A program made the position numbers and the translations under genes. Source: an uncultured Sphingomonas sp. (GTDB lineage: Bacteria; Pseudomonadota; Alphaproteobacteria; Sphingomonadales; Sphingomonadaceae). Taken from it: DNA of 64,000 nucleotides. Below, piece by piece: positions 28,881-36,937 of the stretch (the first letter of the stretch is position 1; the number at the start of each line of letters is the position of its first letter). The notes below the pieces were generated by a model. That model was not told the DNA's origin. It worked only from the letters and a program-made list of their open reading frames with translations, and searched no databases. The stretch lies in the NCBI RefSeq assembly GCF_937871615.1, contig NZ_CALMPA010000020.1, positions 62,001-126,000 on the forward strand, read 5' to 3'.

Positions 28881-29866
28881 TTGCGTGGCCTTTTCGGGCC
28901 GGTGGGCGGCTTGGGTCTGGCCCAGCCCGCCTTGCGCTGCGGCGGGCGCGCGGGCCGCCCGGCTGGGGCGACCGCGGTTTCCTCGGGCGCCTTCGCAGCG
29001 ACGGGCGCTGTAGCCGGTCGGGGCGCGCGGGGAGCGCCGGCAACCGGCGCGCGGTGTAGCCGGCTCCGCGCCGCCGCTGACACGGACGAGACCGCGATCG
29101 CGCCAAGCTGTGCGCCCTTATGGTCCAGCGAATGGCGGAATGCGGCAAGATCACTCGCGCGCACCTCGCCGATGCTACCGACCGGCATCTCCCCGAGGAC
29201 GAACGGGCCGTAGCGGATGCGGATCAGCCGGCTGACCTCCAGCCCGAGATGTTCGAGCACGCGGCGCACTTCGCGATTCTTGCCTTCGGTGAGGATCAGT
29301 TCGATCCACACGTTTGCGCCGGTGCGCCGTTCGATATTGGCGTCGATCGAGCCGTAGCGGATACCCTCGATCTCCACGCCCTCGATCAGCGATTCGAGTT
29401 GTGGCTGGGAAACCTGGCCGTAGGCGCGGGCGCGATAGGCGCGTTGCACCCCGGTCGCGGGAAGCTCAAGCTGCCGTTTCAGCTCGCCGTCATTGGTCAT
29501 CAGCAGCAGCCCTTCGGTGCTGAAATCGAGCCGCCCGACCGGCATCAGTCGCGGCAGCCCCGGCGGCATCCGATCATAGATCGTCGGGCGGCCACGCGGA
29601 TCGCGCTCCGTGGTGAGCACGCCCGCCGGCTTGTGGAAGATGAACAGCCGCGCAGGCGGCGGTGCGGCTTCCACCGGCTGACCGTCGACTGTCACCCCGT
29701 CGAGCGATGCGAGCAGGGTCGCGGGGGTTTCGATGACCACGCCATCCTTCGCGATGCGCCGTTCCTCGATCATCCGCTCGATCTCGCGGCGGGATGCGAC
29801 GCCGGCGCGGGCGAGGAGCTTGGCGATGCGATGGGTGGCGCGCTGATCGGGCGAATGGCTTGGCAT
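28877..29866 (-). CDS. rluB: RluB-type 23S rRNA pseudouridine synthase
   Basis: A 329-residue enzyme. S4 RNA-binding domain (about 9-70) with IAKLLARAGVASRREIERMI, then the RsuA-class catalytic part with GRLDFSTEGLLLMTNDG, including the catalytic Asp, and LTEGKNREVRRVLEHLG. A C-terminal low-complexity Pro/Ala/Lys tail of about 60 residues may bind RNA. RluB versus RluF or RsuA cannot be settled, so the symbol is by similarity of architecture. Stop overlaps rsmD start. Confidence 0.9.
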   Translation of the reverse strand: MPSHSPDQRATHRIAKLLARAGVASRREIERMIEERRIAKDGVVIETPATLLASLDGVTVDGQPVEAAPPPARLFIFHKPAGVLTTERDPRGRPTIYDRMPPGLPRLMPVGRLDFSTEGLLLMTNDGELKRQLELPATGVQRAYRARAYGQVSQPQLESLIEGVEIEGIRYGSIDANIERRTGANVWIELILTEGKNREVRRVLEHLGLEVSRLIRIRYGPFVLGEMPVGSIGEVRASDLAAFRHSLDHKGAQLGAIAVSSVSAAARSRLHRAPVAGAPRAPRPATAPVAAKAPEETAVAPAGRPARPPQRKAGWARPKPPTGPKRPRK

Positions 29867-29963
29867 GACGCGGCTGATACATCGCTTGCGCCGCGCGCGC
29901 GAAAAAATTTGCGTCGAAAGTGTGAACCTCGCGTTAAGGAGCCACGGCGTAGCGTTTGTGGTC

Positions 29964-30449
29964 ATGAGGCTGTCGATGGTGTTCGGGCGAAAAGATCGAC
30001 GGATCACGCGCCTCTTGCTGGTGGAAGACGAGCCGCTGGTGGCGTTCGAGGTCGAGCATCTGCTGATCCACGAAAATTATCAGATCGTCGCCACGGTCGA
30101 TCGGGTGGCGCAGGCGGTGGCGATCATCCGCGAGACGCAGGATATTGATCTGGTGCTCGTCGATGTCGAACTCGCCGACGGCAGCGGGGTGGAAGTCGCC
30201 CGAGTCGCGACCGAGCATGGCATCCCGGTGTTGTTCGTCACGGGCAATTTCCCGAGCCATGCGGAGCCATTGGCGAGCGGGCACCTCGCCAAGCCCTTTG
30301 CGCAGCGCGATCTTCTCGGCGCGATCAGCGCGATTGATGCCGCGCTGGCGGGCAGAGCACCGCGCCGGTTGCCGAACGGATTCCGCCTGTTCGCGCAGAC
30401 GGGGGCATCAGGCGAGGATCGGTCGCCCCTCGTCCGCGAAGGCCGCTGA
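29964..30449 (+). CDS. Single-domain response regulator
   Basis: A 161-residue receiver-domain protein with no output domain. Acid pocket Glu21/Asp22, phospho-acceptor Asp67 in LVDVEL, Thr in VTGNF, and Lys110 in LAKPF are all in place, so phosphorylation is expected. The short basic N-terminus starts MRLSMVFGRK. No histidine kinase is adjacent; the partner is elsewhere. The last 42 bases overlap the convergent DUF6628-type gene. Confidence 0.9.
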   Translation: MRLSMVFGRKDRRITRLLLVEDEPLVAFEVEHLLIHENYQIVATVDRVAQAVAIIRETQDIDLVLVDVELADGSGVEVARVATEHGIPVLFVTGNFPSHAEPLASGHLAKPFAQRDLLGAISAIDAALAGRAPRRLPNGFRLFAQTGASGEDRSPLVREGR

Positions 30450-30842
30450 AACCGCGGCGACGCTTGCCAGCACGCCATCGGCACGGCGTATTCCAAGCAG
30501 ATCGCCCAGCAGCAGGGCCGCGGCGTCCGGCGCGGATTCGACGCGCGCGACGATCGTTAACAAGCCTGCCTCGGCAATCGTGATCCGCCCGCAACAGCAT
30601 GGCGCGATCGCGATCGGCATCGCGGCATTGCCGGCAAGATCCGCCATCAACGTGCGCACCAGCATCAATGGCCGGCGGAATCCTTCACGAAACAGCGTGA
30701 AGATCGCGTGCGCCGCGCGCGCGTCGGCCAGCCCATGCGCGCCCATCCGCCGCATCGCGAACAGCAGCACGCGCGCATTGGGGCAGGCTGGCAGCGGATA
30801 GGGGAGTGCGGCGGCGGTGGTGGCGGGGGCGGGCAAGGTCAT
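30408..30842 (-). CDS. Conserved small protein, DUF6628-like
   Basis: A 144-residue protein without signal peptide. The features LLFAMRRMGAHGLADARAAHAIF, RRPLMLVRTLMADLAG and a Cys triplet APCCCGRIT resemble a sphingomonad family I recall as DUF6628; the call is tentative. The CCC cluster could bind metal. Its 3' end overlaps the response regulator gene by 42 bases in opposite orientation. Confidence 0.7.
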   Translation of the reverse strand: MTLPAPATTAAALPYPLPACPNARVLLFAMRRMGAHGLADARAAHAIFTLFREGFRRPLMLVRTLMADLAGNAAMPIAIAPCCCGRITIAEAGLLTIVARVESAPDAAALLLGDLLGIRRADGVLASVAAVSAAFADEGRPILA

Positions 30843-30907
30843 GCGGACTTCCTCTCGCCCGCGATCTTCCAATTTCAGCTATTGCAAGTCAATCGCAATT
30901 AAATCGG

Positions 30908-32257
30908 TCAGGCGGGTAGCTCGTCGTTCGCCGCGAGCACCTCCCCGGCGATGTATAGCGAGCCGGCCACAAGCACGGATTCGCCGAACCCGGATTGGGC
31001 GAGCAGATCGAAAGCGCCGCCGACATCACGCGCGGTGTCTGTCGCCGTCGCCCCATATTCCCGCGCCAGCGCCGCGAGCGATTCGGGGACGTGGCAGGCG
31101 TGATTGGGGACGGGCACCGCGATGACACGGCAATCGGCGCGATCGCCGATCAGATGGCGCAGCACGCCATGCGCGTCCTTGTTCGCGAGCATACCGATCA
31201 CGATCGTGGTGGGCGCGCCTTCGCCCCATGAACCGGCGATCGCGGCGGCGGCGGATTCGTTGTGCGCGCCATCGAGCCATATGCCGAAGCGGCGTTGCTC
31301 CGGGCGCAGGCGGCGGACAAGCGGGCCGTCGCCCAGCCGCTGCATCCGGGCGGGCCAGCGCGCGGCGCGGATGCCGCTGGCGATCGCTGCCGTGTCGATG
31401 TGAACGGCTTGCTGATGACGCAGCATCGCGACGGCCAGCCCGGCGTTCTCGATCTGATATGGCCCGGCAAGTGCCGGGGCGGGGAGAATGAATTCGCCGC
31501 CCTCGTCACGATAGCGCAGCGTGTCGCCGGTCGCGGCAATATCCCAGTGCGTGCCGCGCGCGAGGACGGGGGCACCGCGTTCGGCAGCGACGGCGACGAC
31601 GCTGGCCGCCACCGACGGCGGATAATGTTGCGTGACGAGCGGGACGCCGCGCCTGGCGATGCCGGCCTTTTCGAAACCGATGCGATCGAGTGGCGCGTCG
31701 GGCGTGCCGGCCTCGGCTGCGAGCAGGAACGCCTCATGGTCGATCCCGAGTGCGGCGATGCCGCACACCGCGGGCGCGGGAATCACATTGGTGGCGTCCA
31801 GCCGGCCACCAAGCCCGACCTCGATCACACAGGCGTCGGCGGGCGTGCGCGCGAAGGCGAGGAAGGCGGCAGCCGTCGTCACCTCGAAGAAGCTCGCGCG
31901 GATATCGCCGGCGATATCGAGCACCTCCGCCAGCAATGGCGCCAGCGTCGCATCGTCGATCAGCCTGCCCGCCAGCCGGATACGCTCATTGAATCGGATG
32001 AGGTGCGGGCTGGAATAAGCGTGGACGGTGAGGCCCGCTGCCTCCAGCGCCGCGCGCAGGAAGGCGCAGGTCGATCCCTTGCCGTTGGTGCCCGCGACAT
32101 GAAAAACCGGCGGCAGGCGCAGATGCGGATTGCCGAGGCGCTCCAGCAATTGCGTGATCCGCCCCAGCCCCAGCACGTCCGCGCCGGGGGAGAGCGACCA
32201 CAAGCGATCGAGTTGCGCCTGCACCGCCGGATCGGCCGAGATCGCGTGGTCAGCCAT
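30908..32257 (-). CDS. folC: Bifunctional dihydrofolate / folylpolyglutamate synthase
   Basis: A 449-residue Mur-ligase-like enzyme that adds glutamates to dihydropteroate and folates. Seen: GTNGKGSTCAFLRAAL (P-loop), YSSPHLIRFNERIRL, VIEVGLGGRLDATNV and a DGAHNESAA motif. The last gene of the accD-folC minus unit, 23 bases downstream of accD, which is the common accD-folC order. Confidence 0.96.
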   Translation of the reverse strand: MADHAISADPAVQAQLDRLWSLSPGADVLGLGRITQLLERLGNPHLRLPPVFHVAGTNGKGSTCAFLRAALEAAGLTVHAYSSPHLIRFNERIRLAGRLIDDATLAPLLAEVLDIAGDIRASFFEVTTAAAFLAFARTPADACVIEVGLGGRLDATNVIPAPAVCGIAALGIDHEAFLLAAEAGTPDAPLDRIGFEKAGIARRGVPLVTQHYPPSVAASVVAVAAERGAPVLARGTHWDIAATGDTLRYRDEGGEFILPAPALAGPYQIENAGLAVAMLRHQQAVHIDTAAIASGIRAARWPARMQRLGDGPLVRRLRPEQRRFGIWLDGAHNESAAAAIAGSWGEGAPTTIVIGMLANKDAHGVLRHLIGDRADCRVIAVPVPNHACHVPESLAALAREYGATATDTARDVGGAFDLLAQSGFGESVLVAGSLYIAGEVLAANDELPA

Positions 32258-32280
32258 GATGGCGCTCCCGCGTGATCGGG

Positions 32281-33138
32281 TCAGGCCGCCGCGCGCTGGT
32301 GGCAGAGGTAGGAAATCACCGTCGCCAGTTGCTGGCGCAGATCCTTGCGGTGGACGATCATGTCGAGCATCCCGTGCTCGAACAGATATTCCGACGTCTG
32401 GAAATCATCGGGCAATTTCTCGCGGATCGTATTCTCGATCACGCGCCGCCCGGTGAAGGCGAGCAATGCCTTGGGTTCAGCGATATGCACGTCGCCCAGC
32501 ATTGCGTATGCGGCCATCACCCCGCCCGATGTCGGATCGGTCAGCACGACGATATAGGGCAGGCCCGCGTCGTGAAGCATCTGGATCGCGACGGTGGAGC
32601 GCGGCATCTGCATCAGGCTCAATATGCCTTCCTGCATCCGCGCGCCGCCCGATGCGGTGAAGACGATATACGGCGCCTTGTCCGCGATCGCGGCTTCGAC
32701 GCCCTGGATGAACGCCTCGCCCACGGCCTGACCCATCGAGCCGCCCATGAAGGCGAAATCCTGCACGCCGATCACCGCGCGATGGCCGTCGATCGTGCCG
32801 CGCGCGTTGATGAACGCATCGCTCTCGCCGGTGCTGGCGCGGGCGGATTTCAGGCGTTCGACATAGCGTTTCGAATCGCGGAACCGGAGCGGGTCTTCCG
32901 GCGTGCGCGGCGCGGGCAGCTCGACGCAGCTTCCCGCGTCCAGCAACTGCGCGAAGCGATCCTTCGGCCCGATCCGTTCATGATAATCGCACTTCGGGCA
33001 GACGCTGAGATTTTCCTCCAACTCGCGCGTGAAGATCATCTGCCCGCAGCCCTTGCACTTGTGCCACAGGTTGTCGGGGGTGTCCTTCTTCGTGATGACG
33101 GAGGATAGTGCGTTGCGGACGCTCGAAAGCCAGCTCAT
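32281..33138 (-). CDS. accD: Acetyl-CoA carboxylase carboxyltransferase subunit beta
   Basis: A 285-residue subunit of the enzyme that makes malonyl-CoA. Zinc ribbon Cys28, Cys31, Cys47, Cys50 (CKGC... CPKC) and the crotonase-like core with [15 protein letters not shown] and [15 protein letters not shown]. The partner accA is not in the window. Its start overlaps the trpA stop by ATGA, so it is translated after trpA. Confidence 0.97.
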   Translation of the reverse strand: MSWLSSVRNALSSVITKKDTPDNLWHKCKGCGQMIFTRELEENLSVCPKCDYHERIGPKDRFAQLLDAGSCVELPAPRTPEDPLRFRDSKRYVERLKSARASTGESDAFINARGTIDGHRAVIGVQDFAFMGGSMGQAVGEAFIQGVEAAIADKAPYIVFTASGGARMQEGILSLMQMPRSTVAIQMLHDAGLPYIVVLTDPTSGGVMAAYAMLGDVHIAEPKALLAFTGRRVIENTIREKLPDDFQTSEYLFEHGMLDMIVHRKDLRQQLATVISYLCHQRAAA

Positions 33139-33947
33139 TTCTGTTCCTTGCGGGCGGCGCGGATCGCGTCGCTCAACGTGCGTATATAGGCGGTTACGGC
33201 GGCGGGCGCATCCGCGCCGTGCCGCCCGATCAGTTCGACCGTCGCGGAGCCGACCACCACGCCATCGGCGATGCGACCGATCGCGGCGGCCTGCTCCGGC
33301 GTGCGGATGCCGAAGCCGACCGATACCGGCAGGTCCGTCGCCGCCTTCAGCCGGGCCACCGCTTCCTCGATCGAGGATTGCGCGGCCTGTTGCAGCCCGG
33401 TGATCCCGGCGACCGAAACGTAATAGAGGAAGCCGCCCGCGCCCGCCAGCACCGCGGGCAGCCGCGCGGCATCGGTCGTCGGCGTGGCGAGCCGGACGAG
33501 ATCGACACCCGCCGCACGCAGCGCGGGGCCGATCGCGTCATCCTCCTCCGACGGGACATCGACGCAGATCACGCCGTCTATCCCCGCATCGCGCGTGGCG
33601 GCGGCGAACCATTCCGCCCCGCGCCGCAGCATCGGATTGGCATAGCCCATCAGCACCAGCGGCACGCCGGGGTGACGCGCGCGAAAATCGCGTGCGATGT
33701 TCAGGATATCGGCGGTCTTCGTGCCGGCGGCCAGGCTGCGCAGGTTCGCCGCCTGGATCGCGGGGCCATCGGCCATCGGATCGGTGAAGGGCATCCCCAG
33801 TTCGATCACATCGGCCCCGCCGGCGACCAATGCGTCGAGGATCGCGCCCATCGCGCCCGGCGTGGGATCGCCCGCGGTGACGAAGCAGACCAATGCCGCG
33901 CGATTGGCGGCGGCGGCGGCGGCGAAGGTTTCGGCAAGCCGGCTCAC
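33135..33947 (-). CDS. trpA: Tryptophan synthase alpha chain
   Basis: A 270-residue TIM barrel that cleaves indole-3-glycerol phosphate; the indole goes to TrpB through a tunnel. Catalytic Glu49 in [15 protein letters not shown] and Asp60, with the phosphate-binding GFGI-like [10 protein letters not shown]. Overlaps trpB stop by ATGA and accD start by ATGA. Confidence 0.97.
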   Translation of the reverse strand: MSRLAETFAAAAAANRAALVCFVTAGDPTPGAMGAILDALVAGGADVIELGMPFTDPMADGPAIQAANLRSLAAGTKTADILNIARDFRARHPGVPLVLMGYANPMLRRGAEWFAAATRDAGIDGVICVDVPSEEDDAIGPALRAAGVDLVRLATPTTDAARLPAVLAGAGGFLYYVSVAGITGLQQAAQSSIEEAVARLKAATDLPVSVGFGIRTPEQAAAIGRIADGVVVGSATVELIGRHGADAPAAVTAYIRTLSDAIRAARKEQK

Positions 33948-35155
33948 AGCTTCACCCCCAGCGCATCGGCGACGGTGAAGATATCCTTGTCCCCCCGGCC
34001 GGAGACGTTGACGAGGATCATCGCATCCTTGCCGTAATCCCTCGCCACCTTGGGCAAGGCGGCGAGCGCATGGGCGCTTTCGAGCGCCGGGATGATCCCT
34101 TCCGCGCGGCAGCAGAGCTGGAATGCGTCCAGCGCCTCGGTGTCGGTGATCGGCAGATAGCGGACGCGGCCAATCTCGTGCAGCCAGCTATGCTCCGGGC
34201 CGATGCCCGGATAATCGAGCCCGGCGCTGATCGAATGCGCCTCGGCGATCTGGCCGTCCTCATCCTGAAGCAGATAGGTCTTGTTGCCGTGGAGGATGCC
34301 GGGCGAGCCGCCGGTGAGGCTCGCGGCGTGCTGGCCGGAGGCTATGCCGTGGCCCGCCGCCTCCACGCCGATCATCGCCACATCGGCATCGTCGAGGAAC
34401 GGGTGGAACAGCCCGATCGCATTCGATCCGCCGCCCACCGCCGCGATCAGCAGATCGGGCAGCCGCCCGGTGCGCGCCAGCATCTGCGCGCGCGCTTCCT
34501 TGCCGATCACGCTCTGGAAATCGCGCACCAACTCGGGATAGGGATGCGGGCCGGCGGCGGTGCCGATGATGTAGAAGGTGTCGTGGACGTTCGCGACCCA
34601 ATCGCGCATCGCCTCGTTCATCGCGTCCTTCAGCGTCATCGCGCCGGAGGTGACGGGCACCACCTCCGCGCCGAGCAGCTTCATGCGGAACACATTGGGC
34701 TGCTGCCGTTCCACATCCTTCGCGCCCATGTAGATCACGCAAGGCAGGCCGAAGCGCGCGCAGACGGTGGCGGTGGCGACGCCGTGCTGGCCCGCCCCGG
34801 TCTCGGCGATGATCCGCGTTTTGCCCATGCGGATCGCGAGCAGGATCTGCCCGATGCAATTGTTGATCTTGTGCGCGCCGGTGTGATTCAGCTCCTCGCG
34901 CTTGAGCCAGATTTGCGCGCCGCCGAATTCCTCGGTCAGCCGGGGCGCGAAATAGAGCGGGCTGGGGCGGCCGACATAATGTTCGAGCAGATCGTCGAAT
35001 TCGGCCTGAAACGCGGGGTCCGCCTTCGCGGCGCGATATTCGCGCTCCAGATCAAGGATCAGCGGCATCAGCGTTTCGGCGACATAGCGACCGCCGAACT
35101 GGCCGAAATGCCCACGTTCATCGGGCTGGGCGCGGAAGGAATTTGGGGTGGTCAT
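33944..35155 (-). CDS. trpB: Tryptophan synthase beta chain
   Basis: A 403-residue PLP enzyme that condenses indole with serine. PLP Lys96 in [10 protein letters not shown], phosphate loop GGGSNAIG, and the early motif [13 protein letters not shown]. Adjacent to trpF and trpA with ATGA overlaps, so equal expression of the alpha-beta complex is likely. Confidence 0.98.
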   Translation of the reverse strand: MTTPNSFRAQPDERGHFGQFGGRYVAETLMPLILDLEREYRAAKADPAFQAEFDDLLEHYVGRPSPLYFAPRLTEEFGGAQIWLKREELNHTGAHKINNCIGQILLAIRMGKTRIIAETGAGQHGVATATVCARFGLPCVIYMGAKDVERQQPNVFRMKLLGAEVVPVTSGAMTLKDAMNEAMRDWVANVHDTFYIIGTAAGPHPYPELVRDFQSVIGKEARAQMLARTGRLPDLLIAAVGGGSNAIGLFHPFLDDADVAMIGVEAAGHGIASGQHAASLTGGSPGILHGNKTYLLQDEDGQIAEAHSISAGLDYPGIGPEHSWLHEIGRVRYLPITDTEALDAFQLCCRAEGIIPALESAHALAALPKVARDYGKDAMILVNVSGRGDKDIFTVADALGVKL

Positions 35156-35787
35156 TGCGCGACGGCCTTAAGGAATGCCGTGATCTTGTCCACATCCTTC
35201 ACGCCGGGCGCGGTCTCCACGCCGGAGCAGACATCGACGATTCTGGCGCCGGTGCGAGCGATCGCCTCCGCCACATTGCCGGCATCCAGCCCGCCGGAGA
35301 GCGCCCAGGGCAAAGGATGGCGGAAACCGTCGAGCAGCGACCAGTCGAAACGCAATCCCATCCCCGCCGGGAGCGCGGCGTCGTCAGGCGTCTTGGCGTC
35401 ATAGAGGATGAATTGCGCCGCACCGGCATAGTCGCGCGCACGATCGAGATCGGCGCGGGTCTTGACCGCGATCACCGCCCAGCTTTCGAGGCCGGTGCGG
35501 CGCGCAAGGTCCGCGATGCGCGCGGGCGCGGTCTTGTGGAGTTGCAGCGTATCGAGCCGCCCTGCGGCGATCGCCATGTCGATCAGCGCGTCATCGGGAT
35601 CGACGAACACGCCGACGCGGCGGACGTGATCGGGCATCCGCGCCGACAGCGCCCGCGCGCGATCAGGATCGAGATGACGCGGGGAGGGGGGGAAGAAGTT
35701 GAAGCCGATATGGCTCGCGCCGCCGATGATCGCGGCGTCGAGCGTCTCGGGCGTGGTCAGGCCGCAGATCTTGGCGGTAGTGGGCAT
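35152..35787 (-). CDS. trpF: Phosphoribosylanthranilate isomerase
   Basis: A 211-residue TIM-barrel enzyme of tryptophan synthesis. Catalytic Cys in KICGLTTPE near residue 7 and the Asp in [10 protein letters not shown] near residue 125. Phosphate-binding end [11 protein letters not shown]. Stop overlaps trpB start by ATGA. It follows pyrF after a 96-base space that holds a repeat-like sequence. Confidence 0.96.
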   Translation of the reverse strand: MPTTAKICGLTTPETLDAAIIGGASHIGFNFFPPSPRHLDPDRARALSARMPDHVRRVGVFVDPDDALIDMAIAAGRLDTLQLHKTAPARIADLARRTGLESWAVIAVKTRADLDRARDYAGAAQFILYDAKTPDDAALPAGMGLRFDWSLLDGFRHPLPWALSGGLDAGNVAEAIARTGARIVDVCSGVETAPGVKDVDKITAFLKAVAQ

Positions 35788-35832
35788 GATGTGTCCGTGA
35801 GCAGATGGAATCTGTCCGTTCGCGGCGAGTGC

Positions 35833-35880
35833 GTCGAAAGGGGTGCTCAGGGCTTCGACAGCCTCGACCCGAACGGGCGG
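35833..35880. repeat. REP-like intergenic sequence between pyrF and trpF
   Basis: Read on the minus strand it begins CCGCCCGTTCGGGTCGAGGC and continues with TGTCGAAGCCCTGAGCACCC. It resembles the dispersed CCGTTCGTGCTGAGC...GTCGAAGCAC family seen between genes in sphingomonads, but one arm appears degenerate. The comparison is from memory, not a search. Confidence 0.4.
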
Positions 35881-35883
35881 ATG

Positions 35884-36558
35884 CTAAAGCGTCGCGCCGA
35901 TCGCCCGCGCGGCGGCGTCGGGATCGTCGGCCTGGGTGATCGGGCGGCCCACCACCAGGATCGACGCGCCATTGTCCAGCGCCTCGCGCGGGGTGACGAC
36001 GCGCTTCTGATCCCCGACCACACCGTCCGCCGGGCGAACGCCGGGAACGACGAAAAAGCCCTTCGGCCACATCTCATGCGCGGCTTTCACCTCCGCGCCC
36101 GAACAGACGATGCCGTCCACGCCGGCGCGCATCGCCAGTTCGGTCAGGCGGAGCACCTGATCGTGCGGCGCGCCGGTGACGCCGATGGTGTGGAGATCGC
36201 GCTGATCGAGGCTGGTGAGCATCGTCACCGCGACCACTTTCGTGCCGGCGGGGGCGGCGGCCTTGGCATCCTCCAGCATCGCCCGGCCACCGGCGGCGTG
36301 AACCGTGAGGATCGCGGGCTCCAGCCCGCGCAGCGCCTGCACCGCCTTCGCCACCGTGTTCGGGATATCGTGCAGCTTGAGATCGAGGAAGATAGGCAGC
36401 CCGAGATCGGCCATCTCGCGCACGCCGCTGCGCCCGTTGGCGGCGAAAAATTCCAGCCCGAGCTTGATCCCGCCGACATGACGGCGGACGCGCTCCGCCA
36501 TCTCCTTCGCGCGGGCGATATCCGGTGTGTCGAGGGCGACGTAGATGCGGTTGCTCAC
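35884..36558 (-). CDS. pyrF: Orotidine 5'-phosphate decarboxylase
   Basis: A 224-residue TIM barrel making UMP. Catalytic DLKLHDIPNTV: Asp59, Lys61 and Asp64. Phosphate grip near the C-terminus VVGRPITQADDP. Follows the LapA-type gene after 2 bases and precedes trpF. Confidence 0.97.
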   Translation of the reverse strand: MSNRIYVALDTPDIARAKEMAERVRRHVGGIKLGLEFFAANGRSGVREMADLGLPIFLDLKLHDIPNTVAKAVQALRGLEPAILTVHAAGGRAMLEDAKAAAPAGTKVVAVTMLTSLDQRDLHTIGVTGAPHDQVLRLTELAMRAGVDGIVCSGAEVKAAHEMWPKGFFVVPGVRPADGVVGDQKRVVTPREALDNGASILVVGRPITQADDPDAAARAIGATL

Positions 36559-36560
36559 GT

Positions 36561-36884
36561 TCAGGCGTCTCCGGGCGGGGCGATGGTGGCGGGGGCGGTT
36601 GCGGCACTCTCGGCCAATGGCGTGCCGATCGGGGCGGCGCGCAGGTCAGCGAGCGCGCGTTCGGCATTGTTCAGCCGCAGCCGCAGCCGCCAGCGCATCG
36701 CGCGCTGATAGATCAGCGTCGGCACGAAGCCGATCGCGAACGTGACGAGCAGCAGGAACGGCAGGTTCACCTCAGCCACCAGATTGCCGAACAACTGGAT
36801 CGTCACCCACTTCCAGTTGCCGAAGGTGAAAACCGCCGCGATGAAGGCGATCAGGCACCAGAAAAGGATTTTCAAGAACTGCAT
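36561..36884 (-). CDS. LapA-domain (DUF1049) membrane protein
   Basis: A 107-residue protein with two membrane helices (about 3-22 and 42-62) and a basic cytosolic coiled segment, the plan of LapA/LapB-neighbour proteins involved in LPS assembly control in E. coli. A C-terminal Ala/Pro/Thr-rich tail is variable. First gene of the lapA-pyrF-trpFBA-accD-folC unit. The start has GGGAG 8 bases upstream. Confidence 0.85.
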   Translation of the reverse strand: MQFLKILFWCLIAFIAAVFTFGNWKWVTIQLFGNLVAEVNLPFLLLVTFAIGFVPTLIYQRAMRWRLRLRLNNAERALADLRAAPIGTPLAESAATAPATIAPPGDA

Positions 36885-36937
36885 CGGTGATCTCCCGCAA
36901 CGACGGGACTAGACGCGCTTGCGCGGTTTTTCCAGCC

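Noticed and set aside
31262-32275. Open frame opposite folC
   Set aside because: Arg/Gly/Asp-rich shadow of folC; no ribosome site.
33893-35404. Open frame opposite trpB and trpA (503 codons)
   Set aside because: Shadow of the trp genes; folC-trp assignments are secure.
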